From Rhizobium sp. WYJ-E13 (GTDB taxonomy: Bacteria > Pseudomonadota > Alphaproteobacteria > Rhizobiales > Rhizobiaceae): DNA of 64,000 bases. The stretch spans positions 2,728,001 through 2,792,000 of the forward strand of contig NZ_CP076853.1 in assembly GCF_018987265.1 (NCBI RefSeq), read 5' to 3'. Of this stretch, positions 1 through 7,703 are shown piece after piece. The translations under genes were made by a program, and so were the position numbers. The notes under the pieces were generated by a model, which saw nothing but the letters and a program-made list of their open reading frames with translations, did not search any database and had not been told where the DNA came from. Numbering within the stretch: the first letter of the stretch is position 1; each line of letters opens with the position of its first letter.

Positions 1-362
1 TTGATCGCAAGACCCAGAACCGGAGCTTCGAGCATGCGCGGATCGGCAAGCTGGCCGACAGCTGCCTCGACGATCAGCAGCGCCGCGACGACGATCATCA
101 CCCCTTCGGTGACGGCAGAGAGATATTCCGCCTTGTGATGACCAAAGGGATGGTCGTGGTCGGCCGGTTTCTGCGCATAGCGGATGACGAAGAAGGCGAT
201 GAAAGCCGCCACCACATTGACGAAGGATTCCAGCCCGTCCGAGAGCAGCGCCACGGAGCCCGTCACCCACCAGGCGACCATCTTGAGTCCCATCACACCG
301 AGCGACACGGGGATGCCCCAGAACGCCAGGTTCCGAACCGTGAGATTGCCCTCGTCGTTCAT
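1..362 (-). CDS. Cation diffusion facilitator family transporter, 3' part outside window
   Basis: N-terminal 120 residues of a CDF metal exporter, an inner-membrane proton-coupled antiporter for divalent cations such as Zn, Co, Mn or Fe. I translated it from the reverse strand; it has no stop in the window. Visible are hydrophobic helices at about residues 12-32, 36-61 and 82-104, the metal-site motif SDGLES with Asp42 in the second helix, and the CDF signature DHPFGHHKAEY at about 70-80. The start ATG at 362 has a strong GGGGGA ribosome-binding site just upstream. It is divergent from the MarR-GNAT operon. Metal specificity cannot be decided because helix 5 and the cytoplasmic domain are missing. 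Confidence 0.9.
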   Translation of the reverse strand, partial: MNDEGNLTVRNLAFWGIPVSLGVMGLKMVAWWVTGSVALLSDGLESFVNVVAAFIAFFVIRYAQKPADHDHPFGHHKAEYLSAVTEGVMIVVAALLIVEAAVGQLADPRMLEAPVLGLAI

Positions 363-555
363 ATCATCCCCCTGCGGATGCGAATGAATTGCAGCATCTA
401 AGCCATTGAAACGCAAAACCGCCCACGCGGGAATCGCGCAGGCGGCCAATGCGGGTGATATGGGCAATCCGGTCCAAAAAGTCAAAGGCCTTGCAGATTA
501 AAACAGGGGTAAGTTCTTCCCGAGTGAATGGCGTTCTCTACGCTGCGTCGCATGA

Positions 556-593
556 TTGACGCCGCCTACATAAGCACTTATATAACTTGTTAT
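556..593 (+). promoter_or_regulatory. Promoter and probable operator of the marR-GNAT operon
   Basis: A -35 TTGACG at 556-561 and -10 TATATA at 579-584 are separated by 17 bases. Two small inverted repeats overlap the -10 region: ATAAGCACTTAT (570-581) and ATAACTTGTTAT (582-593). Their position, 20-45 bases before a MarR-type gene, fits autorepression, which is usual for this family; this is inference. Confidence 0.55.
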
Positions 594-614
594 TAAATTT
601 GAAGAGGAACCGGT

Positions 615-1109
615 TTGGTTGAAGATATCGTGAAATCGCTGGGCTACCTATGCCTTGGCAGCCGCTTCCGTCGGATCGGCGAGCGCCTGCAGGCCGATAC
701 GCAGCAGGTGATCGAAGAACTGGGCGTCTCCATCCAGGCCGCGCAATACCCCTTTCTCGGCGCCATCGACAGGCTCGGACCTCTGACGGTAGGGGAATTG
801 GCGCAGGCCGTGGGTATCACCCAGCCCGGCGCGACGCGCACCGCTTACCAACTCATGGAACTCGGCTTCCTCGATATGCAACAGTCCGCCGAAGACCAGC
901 GGCGAAGGGTCGTTTCACTGACACCGAAAGGACAGGAACTCGTCGACTATTCCAGACAACAGGTCTGGCCGCGCATCGCAGCCGCCGTTGCCGATCTTTG
1001 CAGGGATCTCGACGGCCCGCTGCTTGAGCAGCTTGCAGCAATCGAGGATGGGCTTTCCGAAGCATCGCTCATCCGCCGCACCAGCGTCGCGCAGGAGAAA
1101 ACCCCATGA
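615..1109 (+). CDS. MarR family transcriptional regulator
   Basis: 164-residue winged-helix regulator. The wHTH lies at about residues 45-105 (LTVGELAQAVGITQPGATRT as recognition region) followed by the wing with DQRRRVVSLTPKG, the standard MarR wing and following helix. Dimerisation helices flank it. I chose the TTG start at 615 because AGAGGA sits at 603-608 and no ATG follows in a sensible place. The stop overlaps the start of the downstream acetyltransferase by four bases (ATGA), so the two are translationally coupled. The ligand and target are unknown; the coupled GNAT gene suggests the pair responds to a compound that the enzyme acetylates. No redox Cys is seen in the N-terminal helix. 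Confidence 0.88.
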   Translation: MVEDIVKSLGYLCLGSRFRRIGERLQADTQQVIEELGVSIQAAQYPFLGAIDRLGPLTVGELAQAVGITQPGATRTAYQLMELGFLDMQQSAEDQRRRVVSLTPKGQELVDYSRQQVWPRIAAAVADLCRDLDGPLLEQLAAIEDGLSEASLIRRTSVAQEKTP

Positions 1110-1786
1110 GCCATATCCTGGATCGACCGATCTGGAACGCGCTTCAGACGACGCATGCCGATCTTGCCGAGGGCGGTAAACACGCGATGCGCTATCCGCC
1201 CTCCATCGTTCCCTTCGCGGCCGCAGCCGACGAGACGCACGAAAGTCTTGAAGCGCTCGAGAACCTGCCGGCGGCAGACGAGGTCATGGCGATCGTCGAA
1301 GCCGGACCTGTCACTATTCCGGACGGTCTGACGCTCGTCTCAGAAGGAAAGCTCGTGCAGATGATCGCCGAGCGGCCTTACGAGCGTATTTCCGACAGCC
1401 GGCTGAAGCCACTGACCATTGATGATGCGGAAGAAATGCTCGCTTTGGCAACGCTGACCAAGCCAGGTCCTTTCACCCTTCGTGCCCAAAGCCTCGGAAC
1501 CTTCTGGGGTGTGAAGATCGACGGCCGTCTCGTCGCCATGGCCGGCCAGCGCCTGCGTCTCCCCGGATTTGGCGAGCTCAGCGGCCTTTGCACCCATCCC
1601 GATTTTCAGGGGCGCGGCCTCGGCACCCTACTCTTCCGCTATGTCGCCGGAGAAATTTCCGCCAGGGGCGACACCGTCTTCCTGCATGCCTATTACACCA
1701 ACACGTCAGCCATCACGCTCTACAAGGCGCTCGGCTTCACGCTGCGATCGGAAATGAACCTGCACGTCGTCAAGCGCCGCGCATAG
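1106..1786 (+). CDS. GNAT family N-acetyltransferase
   Basis: 226 residues. The C-terminal half (about 100-220) is a GNAT domain with the acetyl-CoA binding motif QGRGLG at residues 168-173 and the typical final strand-helix with YKALGF at 206-211. The first 100 residues form an alpha-rich extension without a motif I recognise; the layout resembles FR47-like GNAT proteins. It is co-transcribed with the upstream MarR regulator (4-base overlap). Substrate unknown. Detoxification or acetylation of a small amine is the usual role of MarR-GNAT pairs, which is inference here. Confidence 0.85.
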   Translation: MSHILDRPIWNALQTTHADLAEGGKHAMRYPPSIVPFAAAADETHESLEALENLPAADEVMAIVEAGPVTIPDGLTLVSEGKLVQMIAERPYERISDSRLKPLTIDDAEEMLALATLTKPGPFTLRAQSLGTFWGVKIDGRLVAMAGQRLRLPGFGELSGLCTHPDFQGRGLGTLLFRYVAGEISARGDTVFLHAYYTNTSAITLYKALGFTLRSEMNLHVVKRRA

Positions 1787-1891
1787 GCCGGCTAAAACAC
1801 CGCAGGCTCACGCTTTTACCATGCGCGCCATGATAGCGACCCAATTGCATGGTGTGGACGGCCTTGCAGTCAATTGGGGACCGCGTGAGAC

Positions 1892-2413
1892 ATGCATTGG
1901 ATCAATCGCTATATCGACCAACCGTTGCTTGACGGTGCGGCCAGTTCCTTGCGGGCCTGGCACCTCCGGACCGGCCTGTCGCCGGAACGGCTGGAGCCGC
2001 TCTGGAACATCGCCGTGACAGGCCTGCTGATCTTCGCGGCCAGCCATTTCCTTGCTGGTCCAGCGCTCCTATTGTGCTACGGCGGCCTCATCATGCTCGC
2101 GCTCCCGTCGGCCAGTGCGCTGTTTACCGGCCGCACTGCGGGCAGCTACGACGTCGCTGCTTACAAGAGGCTCAGAACCAGGGCTTTCATGAAGCGTGAG
2201 GCAGAATGGGCCGTCCGGCTCGCCATACTATTCACTGCTGCCTGCCTTCCCTTCATCACCCGCTCCGGCGATCCGGCCGCGGCCTATTTCATGATCGGCG
2301 CCAGTCTCTGGTTCGTGCTGACAGGACCGGCCAGATCCTATCTGGCGGCAGCAGAACCACCCCTGCCACGCGATGGCGACCCGTCCTTCAAGACGGATCT
2401 GCAGTTCGGCTGA
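1892..2413 (+). CDS. Hypothetical membrane protein
   Basis: 173 residues, no family recognised. The sequence starts with an amphipathic stretch, then shows a hydrophobic hairpin at about residues 47-80 and a second hydrophobic pair at about 110-145, so an inner-membrane protein with about four helices is likely. The C-terminus is polar and Pro/Asp rich. The ATG at 1892 lacks a clear Shine-Dalgarno sequence, but the reading frame is open over its full length with normal rhizobial codon use. It stands alone between the GNAT gene and the DUF1328 gene. Function unknown. Confidence 0.7.
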   Translation: MHWINRYIDQPLLDGAASSLRAWHLRTGLSPERLEPLWNIAVTGLLIFAASHFLAGPALLLCYGGLIMLALPSASALFTGRTAGSYDVAAYKRLRTRAFMKREAEWAVRLAILFTAACLPFITRSGDPAAAYFMIGASLWFVLTGPARSYLAAAEPPLPRDGDPSFKTDLQFG

Positions 2414-2456
2414 GCAAACTTAAATCAGTACGCAATTCAATTGTCGCAGCGACAAT

Positions 2457-2481
2457 GGAACGAACCGCTCACGCTTCCGTT
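2457..2481 (+). promoter_or_regulatory. EcfG/RpoE2-type general stress promoter
   Basis: GGAAC at 2457-2461 and CGTT at 2478-2481 are separated by exactly 16 bases, the alphaproteobacterial EcfG (RpoE2) consensus. It lies 33 bases before the DUF1328 start codon. A perfect inverted repeat with arms ATTGTCGC/GCGACAAT (2439-2455) lies directly upstream and could bind a further regulator. Confidence 0.75.
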
Positions 2482-2513
2482 ATCCTTGCCAGCAGCAGAC
2501 AAAGGAGATCGCG

Positions 2514-2678
2514 ATGCTGTATTATGCTCTGGTATTTCTCGTCGTAGCCCTGATTGCAGGCGTCCTTGGATTTGGCGGCATCGCCGGTGCGTCCGCTTCG
2601 ATAGCCCAGGTTCTGTTCTTCATCTTCCTGGTGCTGTTCGTCGTGTCCATCGTCGCCCGGCTCATGCGGCGCGTATAG
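2514..2678 (+). CDS. DUF1328 (UPF0391/YtjA-like) small membrane protein
   Basis: 54-residue protein with two hydrophobic helices (about 3-24 and 29-50) joined by a Gly/Ala/Ser turn [14 protein letters not shown] and a basic C-terminus ARLMRRV. These are hallmarks of the DUF1328/UPF0391 family of small inner-membrane proteins. AAGGAG at 2501-2506 is the ribosome-binding site. Biochemical function is unknown; members are commonly stress or stationary-phase induced, and the EcfG-like promoter immediately upstream fits that. A bidirectional terminator follows. Confidence 0.88.
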   Translation: MLYYALVFLVVALIAGVLGFGGIAGASASIAQVLFFIFLVLFVVSIVARLMRRV

Positions 2679-2696
2679 ACGGACAACCCAACGCAC

Positions 2697-2726
2697 ATAA
2701 AACCCGCCGTTGCCGGCGGGTTTTAT
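2697..2726. terminator. Bidirectional rho-independent terminator
   Basis: Perfect hairpin CCCGCCG-TTGC-CGGCGGG flanked by AAAA on the left and TTTT on the right, placed between the converging DUF1328 and trpE(G) genes, so it can serve both strands. Confidence 0.9.
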
Positions 2727-2751
2727 TGACTGTAGCTCTTAAAGATTGGCC

Positions 2752-4941
2752 TCAGGCTGCTTTGGTCTTGGCCCGGCGCGCAAGATGCGCCACCACGTTC
2801 TCGATCATTCGCATGCCAGCGTCGCCGCCGAGCGTCATGATCGATTCCGGGTGGAACTGCACGGCAGCGATCGGCTCCTTCGCGTGCTCGATGCCCATAA
2901 TAGTACCGTCTTCACTCTCAGCGGTGATGATGAACTCCCGCGGCAGCGTCGAAGGATCGGCGAAGATCGAGTGATAACGACCAACCGTAACTTCCTTGCC
3001 AAGGCCGGAGAAGACGATACCTGGCTCAAGCACGCGGATGCGCGACGGCTTGCCGTGCATCGGCAGCGCCAAATGGCGAAGCTCGCCGCCATAGGCTTCG
3101 GCCAGTGCCTGCAGGCCGAGGCAGACGCCGAAGATCGGCAGGTTGCGTGCCCGCGCCTTCTTGATCGTCGCCTTGCAGTCGAAATCCTTGGGATTGCCGG
3201 GACCGGGCGACAGCACGACGAGATCCGGATTCAACCGGTCGAAGATCTCCTCCGGCACCGGTGTACGCACGGTCGAAACCGTGGCGCCCGTCTGGCGGAA
3301 GTAATTCGCCAGCGTATGTACGAAGCTGTCTTCATGGTCGATCAGCAGGATGTTGACGCCCTTACCGACAGAGGCAACATCGCGCTGGGTCTTGCCGGAA
3401 TTGCCCGTCTTGGCATCGCGGATTGCGGAAAGCATGGCAGAGGCCTTCAATTCGGTTTCGGCTTCTTCTTCGTCGGGAATGGAATCGTTCAGCAGCGTCG
3501 CACCGGCACGCACTTCGGCAATTCCATCCTTGATGCGCACGGTGCGCAGCGTCAGGCCGGTATTCATGTCGCCATTGAAGCCGACCATCCCGATCGCCCC
3601 ACCATACCATGCGCGCGGACTCTTCTCATGGGATTCGATGAAACGCATCGCCCAGAGCTTCGGCGCACCAGTGACGGTGACAGCCCAGGCGTGGCTGAGG
3701 AAACCGTCGAACGCGTCCATATCGTCGCGTAGACGACCTTCAATGTGGTCGACCGTATGAATGAGGCGCGAATACATCTCGATCTGCCGGCGGCCGATCA
3801 CCTTGACGGAACCCGGCTCGCAGACGCGGCTTTTGTCGTTGCGGTCGACATCCGAGCACATGGTCAGCTCGGACTCATCCTTCTTCGAGTTCAAGAGCTT
3901 CAGGATCTGCTCGCTGTCAGCGATCGGATCGTCGCCACGCTTGATCGTGCCCGAGATCGGGCAGGTCTCGATGCGGCGGCCGGAAACACGCACGAACATT
4001 TCCGGCGAAGCGCCGACCAGATATTCCTGATTGCCGAGATTGATGAAGAAGGAATAGGGCGACGGATTGATCGCCTTCAGCCGCTTGGAAATATCGGATG
4101 GCTTACTTTCGCAGCGCTCCATGAACTTCTGGCCCGGCACGACTTCGAAGAGATCGCCCTTGCGGAAGCTCTCCTTCGCCTTGACGACGAGTTCGGCATA
4201 TTCGCCCGGCCGGTGATCGCTCTTCGGCGGGATGACATCGGTGCGCACGAAAGGCTCTGCCGCAATATCCTCGGCCTTGCCCTCGGTCGTCTTGCCGTCC
4301 TTGGCGAAATCGTAGCGGTCGATCCAGGCCTTGGCAGCATAGTTGTCGACGACGAGGATTTCGTCCGGCAGGTAGAGAACCATGTCGCGCTGGTCGGAAG
4401 GCCGCTCCAGCTTGAGGTTGATCGCATCGAACTGGAAGGCGAGATCGTAACCGAAGGCGCCATAAAAGCCGAGGCTGGCATCGGCCTGCGAATGGAAGAG
4501 ATCGGTGATGGCACGAAGCACCGTAAACACCGTCGGCATCTTCGAGCGCTCTTCTTCGGTAAAGACTCGGTCCGGCATCTTGACCGTCAGGTCGAGCCTG
4601 CGCGCGGTCGATGCGCCGAGTTCGAGTTCGCTGACGGTCTTCAGCCGTTCGATGATAAATTCGAGGATGACCTCGCCGCGCTCGTTATAGGCTTCGATCC
4701 AGACATTGCGGCCGAAGGAGGAAACGCCGAGCGGCGGATCGACGACAGCCGTATCCCAACGCGTATAACGGCCTGGATATTCGTAATTCGACGAGAAGAC
4801 GGCGCCGCGCCGCTCGTCGAGCTTGTCGACATAGGACGAGACCGCGTCGGCATAGGGAATTGCCCGCCTTTGCCGGGTGACGGTGATGCCGCCCTTGGTC
4901 TCATAGATTTCCGCACCATCATCCCGCAGGATCGTTACCAT
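2752..4941 (-). CDS. trpE(G): Fused anthranilate synthase, TrpE-TrpG
   Basis: 729-residue fusion that makes anthranilate from chorismate and glutamine, the first committed step of tryptophan synthesis. Residues 1 to about 500 are the chorismate-binding TrpE part (motifs [31 protein letters not shown]); about 530-729 is the class I glutamine amidotransferase TrpG part with the nucleophile Cys in [11 protein letters not shown] and the His-Glu pair in VQFHPES. The E-G fusion is typical of Rhizobiaceae. Start ATG at 4941. Expression is controlled by the leader and attenuator at 4986-5136. The gene converges on the DUF1328 gene across a shared terminator. The neighbouring shmR matches the gene order I recall for Sinorhizobium meliloti. 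Confidence 0.97.
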   Translation of the reverse strand: MVTILRDDGAEIYETKGGITVTRQRRAIPYADAVSSYVDKLDERRGAVFSSNYEYPGRYTRWDTAVVDPPLGVSSFGRNVWIEAYNERGEVILEFIIERLKTVSELELGASTARRLDLTVKMPDRVFTEEERSKMPTVFTVLRAITDLFHSQADASLGFYGAFGYDLAFQFDAINLKLERPSDQRDMVLYLPDEILVVDNYAAKAWIDRYDFAKDGKTTEGKAEDIAAEPFVRTDVIPPKSDHRPGEYAELVVKAKESFRKGDLFEVVPGQKFMERCESKPSDISKRLKAINPSPYSFFINLGNQEYLVGASPEMFVRVSGRRIETCPISGTIKRGDDPIADSEQILKLLNSKKDESELTMCSDVDRNDKSRVCEPGSVKVIGRRQIEMYSRLIHTVDHIEGRLRDDMDAFDGFLSHAWAVTVTGAPKLWAMRFIESHEKSPRAWYGGAIGMVGFNGDMNTGLTLRTVRIKDGIAEVRAGATLLNDSIPDEEEAETELKASAMLSAIRDAKTGNSGKTQRDVASVGKGVNILLIDHEDSFVHTLANYFRQTGATVSTVRTPVPEEIFDRLNPDLVVLSPGPGNPKDFDCKATIKKARARNLPIFGVCLGLQALAEAYGGELRHLALPMHGKPSRIRVLEPGIVFSGLGKEVTVGRYHSIFADPSTLPREFIITAESEDGTIMGIEHAKEPIAAVQFHPESIMTLGGDAGMRMIENVVAHLARRAKTKAA

Positions 4942-4985
4942 AGTTCCACTCCATTATCGGACCCGGACGAAAGGCGGCCTCTGAA

Positions 4986-5017
4986 ACAAAAAAGCCGCCT
5001 CGAAGTTTCGGGCGGCT
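4986..5017 (-). terminator. trp attenuator terminator
   Basis: Read on the minus strand: stem AGCCGCC (5011-5017 as complement) and GGCGGCT (4993-4999) with an 11-base loop, then T6 from 4993 down to 4988 (broken by G at 4987). It lies between trpL and trpE(G). The upstream segment GGCGGCCTC (complement of about 5046-5054) can pair with the left arm and form the competing antiterminator. Confidence 0.9.
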
Positions 5018-5099
5018 CGTTCGTCGTCTTTGGACACGATTGGTCGAGGCCGCCTCAGCGAGCCCACCACCAAACTGCAATGTTCAAGGACTTCTTCAT
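4988..5099 (-). ncRNA. rnTrpL: trp leader transcript (rnTrpL-type)
   Basis: When tryptophan is plentiful, transcription from the promoter at 5108-5136 should stop at the attenuator and release an RNA of about 110 nucleotides that carries trpL. In S. meliloti the equivalent RNA (rnTrpL) also acts in trans on other mRNAs; that is established for S. meliloti and inferred here from the conserved architecture. The 5' end is placed at the A of the trpL ATG because the -10 box lies only 8 bases upstream. Confidence 0.75.
5055..5099 (-). CDS. trpL: trp operon leader peptide
   Basis: 14-codon reading frame, MKKSLNIAVWWWAR then TGA, with three consecutive Trp codons. Ribosome stalling at these codons when charged tRNA-Trp is scarce favours the antiterminator and lets transcription continue into trpE(G). 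The rhizobial leader peptide has the same length and the same WWWAR ending. There is no space for a Shine-Dalgarno sequence in the transcript if the start is at the ATG, so the message is probably leaderless, as I recall for S. meliloti. In that species the peptide (peTrpL) has further roles in trans. Confidence 0.93.
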   Translation of the reverse strand: MKKSLNIAVWWWAR

Positions 5100-5107
5100 G
5101 GGCGAAA

Positions 5108-5136
5108 TTGTTAGCCTGAGATGGAGCCAAGCGCAA
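5108..5136 (-). promoter_or_regulatory. trp promoter
   Basis: On the minus strand, -35 TTGCGC (5131-5136) and -10 TAACAA (5108-5113) are 17 bases apart. The trpL ATG begins 8 bases after the -10 box, so the start site should coincide with it. Confidence 0.7.
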
Positions 5137-5153
5137 GAGGCCATTCACGCACC

Positions 5154-5180
5154 AAAAAAAGGGCGGCCCGAAAGCCGCCC
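5154..5180 (-). terminator. Terminator of shmR
   Basis: Minus-strand stem GGGCGGC (complement of 5174-5180), loop TTTCGG, GCCGCCC (5161-5167) and T7 (5154-5160). It lies 31 bases beyond the receptor stop and just upstream of the trp promoter, so it insulates the two units. Confidence 0.93.
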
Positions 5181-5210
5181 CTACCCCAGCCTGATAGGGC
5201 TGATTCTTGC

Positions 5211-7439
5211 TTAGAACGTCTTGGTGACCGAGATCTTGAAGGTACGACCCGGTTCCGAATACCACTCCTTCGGCTGCGAAGAACTTGAACTCAGGTTGAC
5301 GTCGCGAACGGCGAGAGCGTTGTAATATTCCTGATCGAAGATGTTGTAGACGCCGCCCTGGATGCGCAGTCCCTTGACCTGTTCAGGCGTCCACCATGCC
5401 GTCAGGTCGACGATGCCGTAACCCGGCGCGTCGAACGAGGTCGTCGCGTTGTCGTTGCCGGTCATCTGCGACGAGAGAGTCGAAGACAAGTCGAAGCCGT
5501 ACTCATCATTGCTCCAGCCACCGCCAATGATGGCCTTGAACGGTGCCACAGAGCGCAGCCGCTCCTGCGTATCGTCATTGCGGCCGTATGTATAAGCAAG
5601 CGACGTGTGAAGGTTGATACCATTGTCGAACGTCTTGATCAGGTTCGCTTCGAGCCCGGAAATGGAAGCCGAAGATACGTTCGTGTAGTTGAAGGTCGTG
5701 AAGCCGGTGGCATCGACCGTCGTAACCGTTTCGATGAAGTTCTGATAACGGGTGTGGAAAGCTGCAACGCGACCCTGGAAACCGCCGGTATCGAAATTCG
5801 CACCGATCTCAACTCCACGGCCAATTTCCGGATCGAGATCCGGATTACCCAGCTGGGCATAGCGACCTGTCGGATTGTAGAAGCGGCTATAGAGCTCATC
5901 GACGGTCGGAGCGCGGAAGCCAACGGCCAACTGCGCATAGAGCTGAACGTCAGGTGTCAGGTCGTAGGTCGCAAGCAGCTTGGGTGACATGCCGGCTTCG
6001 GTGCGATCGCGCAGATCACCGAAACGGGTAACGCCAGTGTTGGTGGCAAAACCGCCACCGGTCGACGGATTGTAATTGAACCAGTCGAAGCGGAAGCCCG
6101 GAGTCAGCGCAAAGCCGGTATTACCGATCTCGATCTTGTCTTCGAACGTCAGCGCGAGATTTTGGCTGTCGACATCGGGCACTTCTGCCTGGTTGTTCAG
6201 CGACGGGCACGTCGTCGGAGTCGGGCAAAGCGCCCAGCTAAACTGCGTCCACTTCGACACACCGACGTCAAGGCCGACGCGAACGGAGTGGTTGAGACCG
6301 GAATATTCGAAGTCTTTGGTTGCCGTACCGCTGAAGCCCCAGGTTTCGTTTTCAATCTCGTTGTTACGGCCATAGGCGACATTGGCTGCCGTGCGACCGC
6401 CGCTGCCGGCTTCTTTCTTCAAATCCAGCCAATAGAGGGTGGCGCGTGCACTGCTGAAGAACGCGTCTGAAGATTGTGCCTCATAATCATAATCGAGCGA
6501 GACCCGATCGCGGTCGCGCAAGTCACGGCCATCGAAATTGTCGATCATATATGTGCGACCTGTGCCCTGCTGCTCGCGAAGATCGGTCTTCAGATCGCGG
6601 CGGAAACGTTCGGCTGTCAGACCGATACGATGACCGCCTTCGAGATCCTGGCGCAGCTTGAAAAGCAGGTTGTGCTGGTCGAAATCGGCCGGATCGGCTT
6701 CAGTGCGCAAACGGCCATAGCTGTCGTTATCGCCCTTGTTGTCGCGCTCATGGCCCTTTCGATAGGCCCCTTGGAAGAGGATCGACGTGTTACCGACTTT
6801 CTTGGCAGCGGCAGCGGATCCAGAAATGCTGCGGTCTTCACTATCGTAGGTCGACTTGACGATCGCGCCCCAGTCGCGATCCTCGGGGATCAGGTCTTCA
6901 GGCTCGAGCGTATTGAGGACGAAAGCGCCGCCGAGCATGCCCGAACCGCCTTTGCTCGAATCCGCACCGCGCACGATATCGAGAGAGGAGAGCGAATCGA
7001 AATCAAACGTGTCGCCGCCGCCATTGGCGTTGCTGGTCGCAAAGGCGCCCTGACGCGAGCTATTGGAAACATAGGGGATCGGGATTCCGTCGATGGTCGT
7101 CAGAATGCGCGAGCCGGAAAGGCCCCGCAGATTGAAGCCGGCGTCGGCACGCGAATAGTTCACGGTTGCATCGACACTGCGCCCGATATCGTCGTAATTC
7201 GTGACCTGCTTCTGTTCCAGTTCCTTCTTGTCTATCTGGGTGGCAAGCGGCGTGTCGGCAACACTGCCGGGGGCCGCACGATTCCCCTTGACGACGATCT
7301 TCTGGAGAACGGTTGCGCCGTCGGCATTCGTGGCCGGCGTCGCTGACGGCGCACTCTGAGCGAGAGCCTGTGAAACGGGAAAAACAAGTGCGGCTGCTGT
7401 GCAGACCATTAGAACCGAGCGCCAATGCCGGACGATCAT
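5211..7439 (-). CDS. shmR: TonB-dependent heme/hemoglobin outer-membrane receptor
   Basis: 742 residues. A signal peptide (1-27, cleavage near ALAQ) is followed by a plug domain (about 45-185, TTIDGIPI and DIVRGADSSKGGSGMLGG) and a 22-strand barrel ending in the aromatic C-terminal residue of outer-membrane proteins (SVTKTF). Heme-receptor boxes FRAP and NPDL are present in the expected order (VGFRAPTVDELY, LGNPDLDPE). The His that lies between these boxes in enteric heme receptors is not seen; heme may be held differently. The neighbour trpE(G) matches S. meliloti shmR. An iron-responsive operator at 7561-7575 indicates induction under iron limitation. The ATG at 7439 is followed at once by a good signal peptide. 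Confidence 0.9.
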   Translation of the reverse strand: MIVRHWRSVLMVCTAAALVFPVSQALAQSAPSATPATNADGATVLQKIVVKGNRAAPGSVADTPLATQIDKKELEQKQVTNYDDIGRSVDATVNYSRADAGFNLRGLSGSRILTTIDGIPIPYVSNSSRQGAFATSNANGGGDTFDFDSLSSLDIVRGADSSKGGSGMLGGAFVLNTLEPEDLIPEDRDWGAIVKSTYDSEDRSISGSAAAAKKVGNTSILFQGAYRKGHERDNKGDNDSYGRLRTEADPADFDQHNLLFKLRQDLEGGHRIGLTAERFRRDLKTDLREQQGTGRTYMIDNFDGRDLRDRDRVSLDYDYEAQSSDAFFSSARATLYWLDLKKEAGSGGRTAANVAYGRNNEIENETWGFSGTATKDFEYSGLNHSVRVGLDVGVSKWTQFSWALCPTPTTCPSLNNQAEVPDVDSQNLALTFEDKIEIGNTGFALTPGFRFDWFNYNPSTGGGFATNTGVTRFGDLRDRTEAGMSPKLLATYDLTPDVQLYAQLAVGFRAPTVDELYSRFYNPTGRYAQLGNPDLDPEIGRGVEIGANFDTGGFQGRVAAFHTRYQNFIETVTTVDATGFTTFNYTNVSSASISGLEANLIKTFDNGINLHTSLAYTYGRNDDTQERLRSVAPFKAIIGGGWSNDEYGFDLSSTLSSQMTGNDNATTSFDAPGYGIVDLTAWWTPEQVKGLRIQGGVYNIFDQEYYNALAVRDVNLSSSSSQPKEWYSEPGRTFKISVTKTF

Positions 7440-7560
7440 AACCTACCCTCAAGTGGAAATTACCGGGCTGGCTGTCGTGGCGTGTCAGACGCTCGAGGGG
7501 CTGGCTAGGCTTGCGGACGACTGCGGAGATTTCCGCCTTCTTTTTGCCGCATAAAAAACA

Positions 7561-7575
7561 TGAGTTTTATTGTCA
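7561..7575 (-). promoter_or_regulatory. Iron-responsive operator (IRO) of shmR
   Basis: TGA-N9-TCA match (TGACAATAAAACTCA on the minus strand), the RirA-type IRO consensus of rhizobia, 122 bases before the receptor start codon. The surrounding sequence is very AT rich, as expected of a promoter. RirA repression in iron-replete cells is the expected role. Confidence 0.7.
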
Positions 7576-7703
7576 ATATATACGGGTAATTTATGTTGAA
7601 TTATATGATCAAGTTTTAACGATCTTCCCAGACGTTGCGCAATTGCAACGAAATCGCCGCTCTTGCGTTTCCTCTCCGCTCGATCAACGACGGGAAACGA
7701 CGT

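Noticed and set aside
363..500. Short minus-strand frame upstream of the cation-efflux gene
   Set aside because: It ends next to the ATG of that gene, but has only a TTG start and no recognisable protein; more likely leader RNA with a GC-rich hairpin.
2746..7346. Long plus-strand reading frames opposite trpE(G) and shmR
   Set aside because: Antisense shadows of GC-rich coding sequence; low-complexity, Arg/Asp/His-rich translations without ribosome-binding sites.
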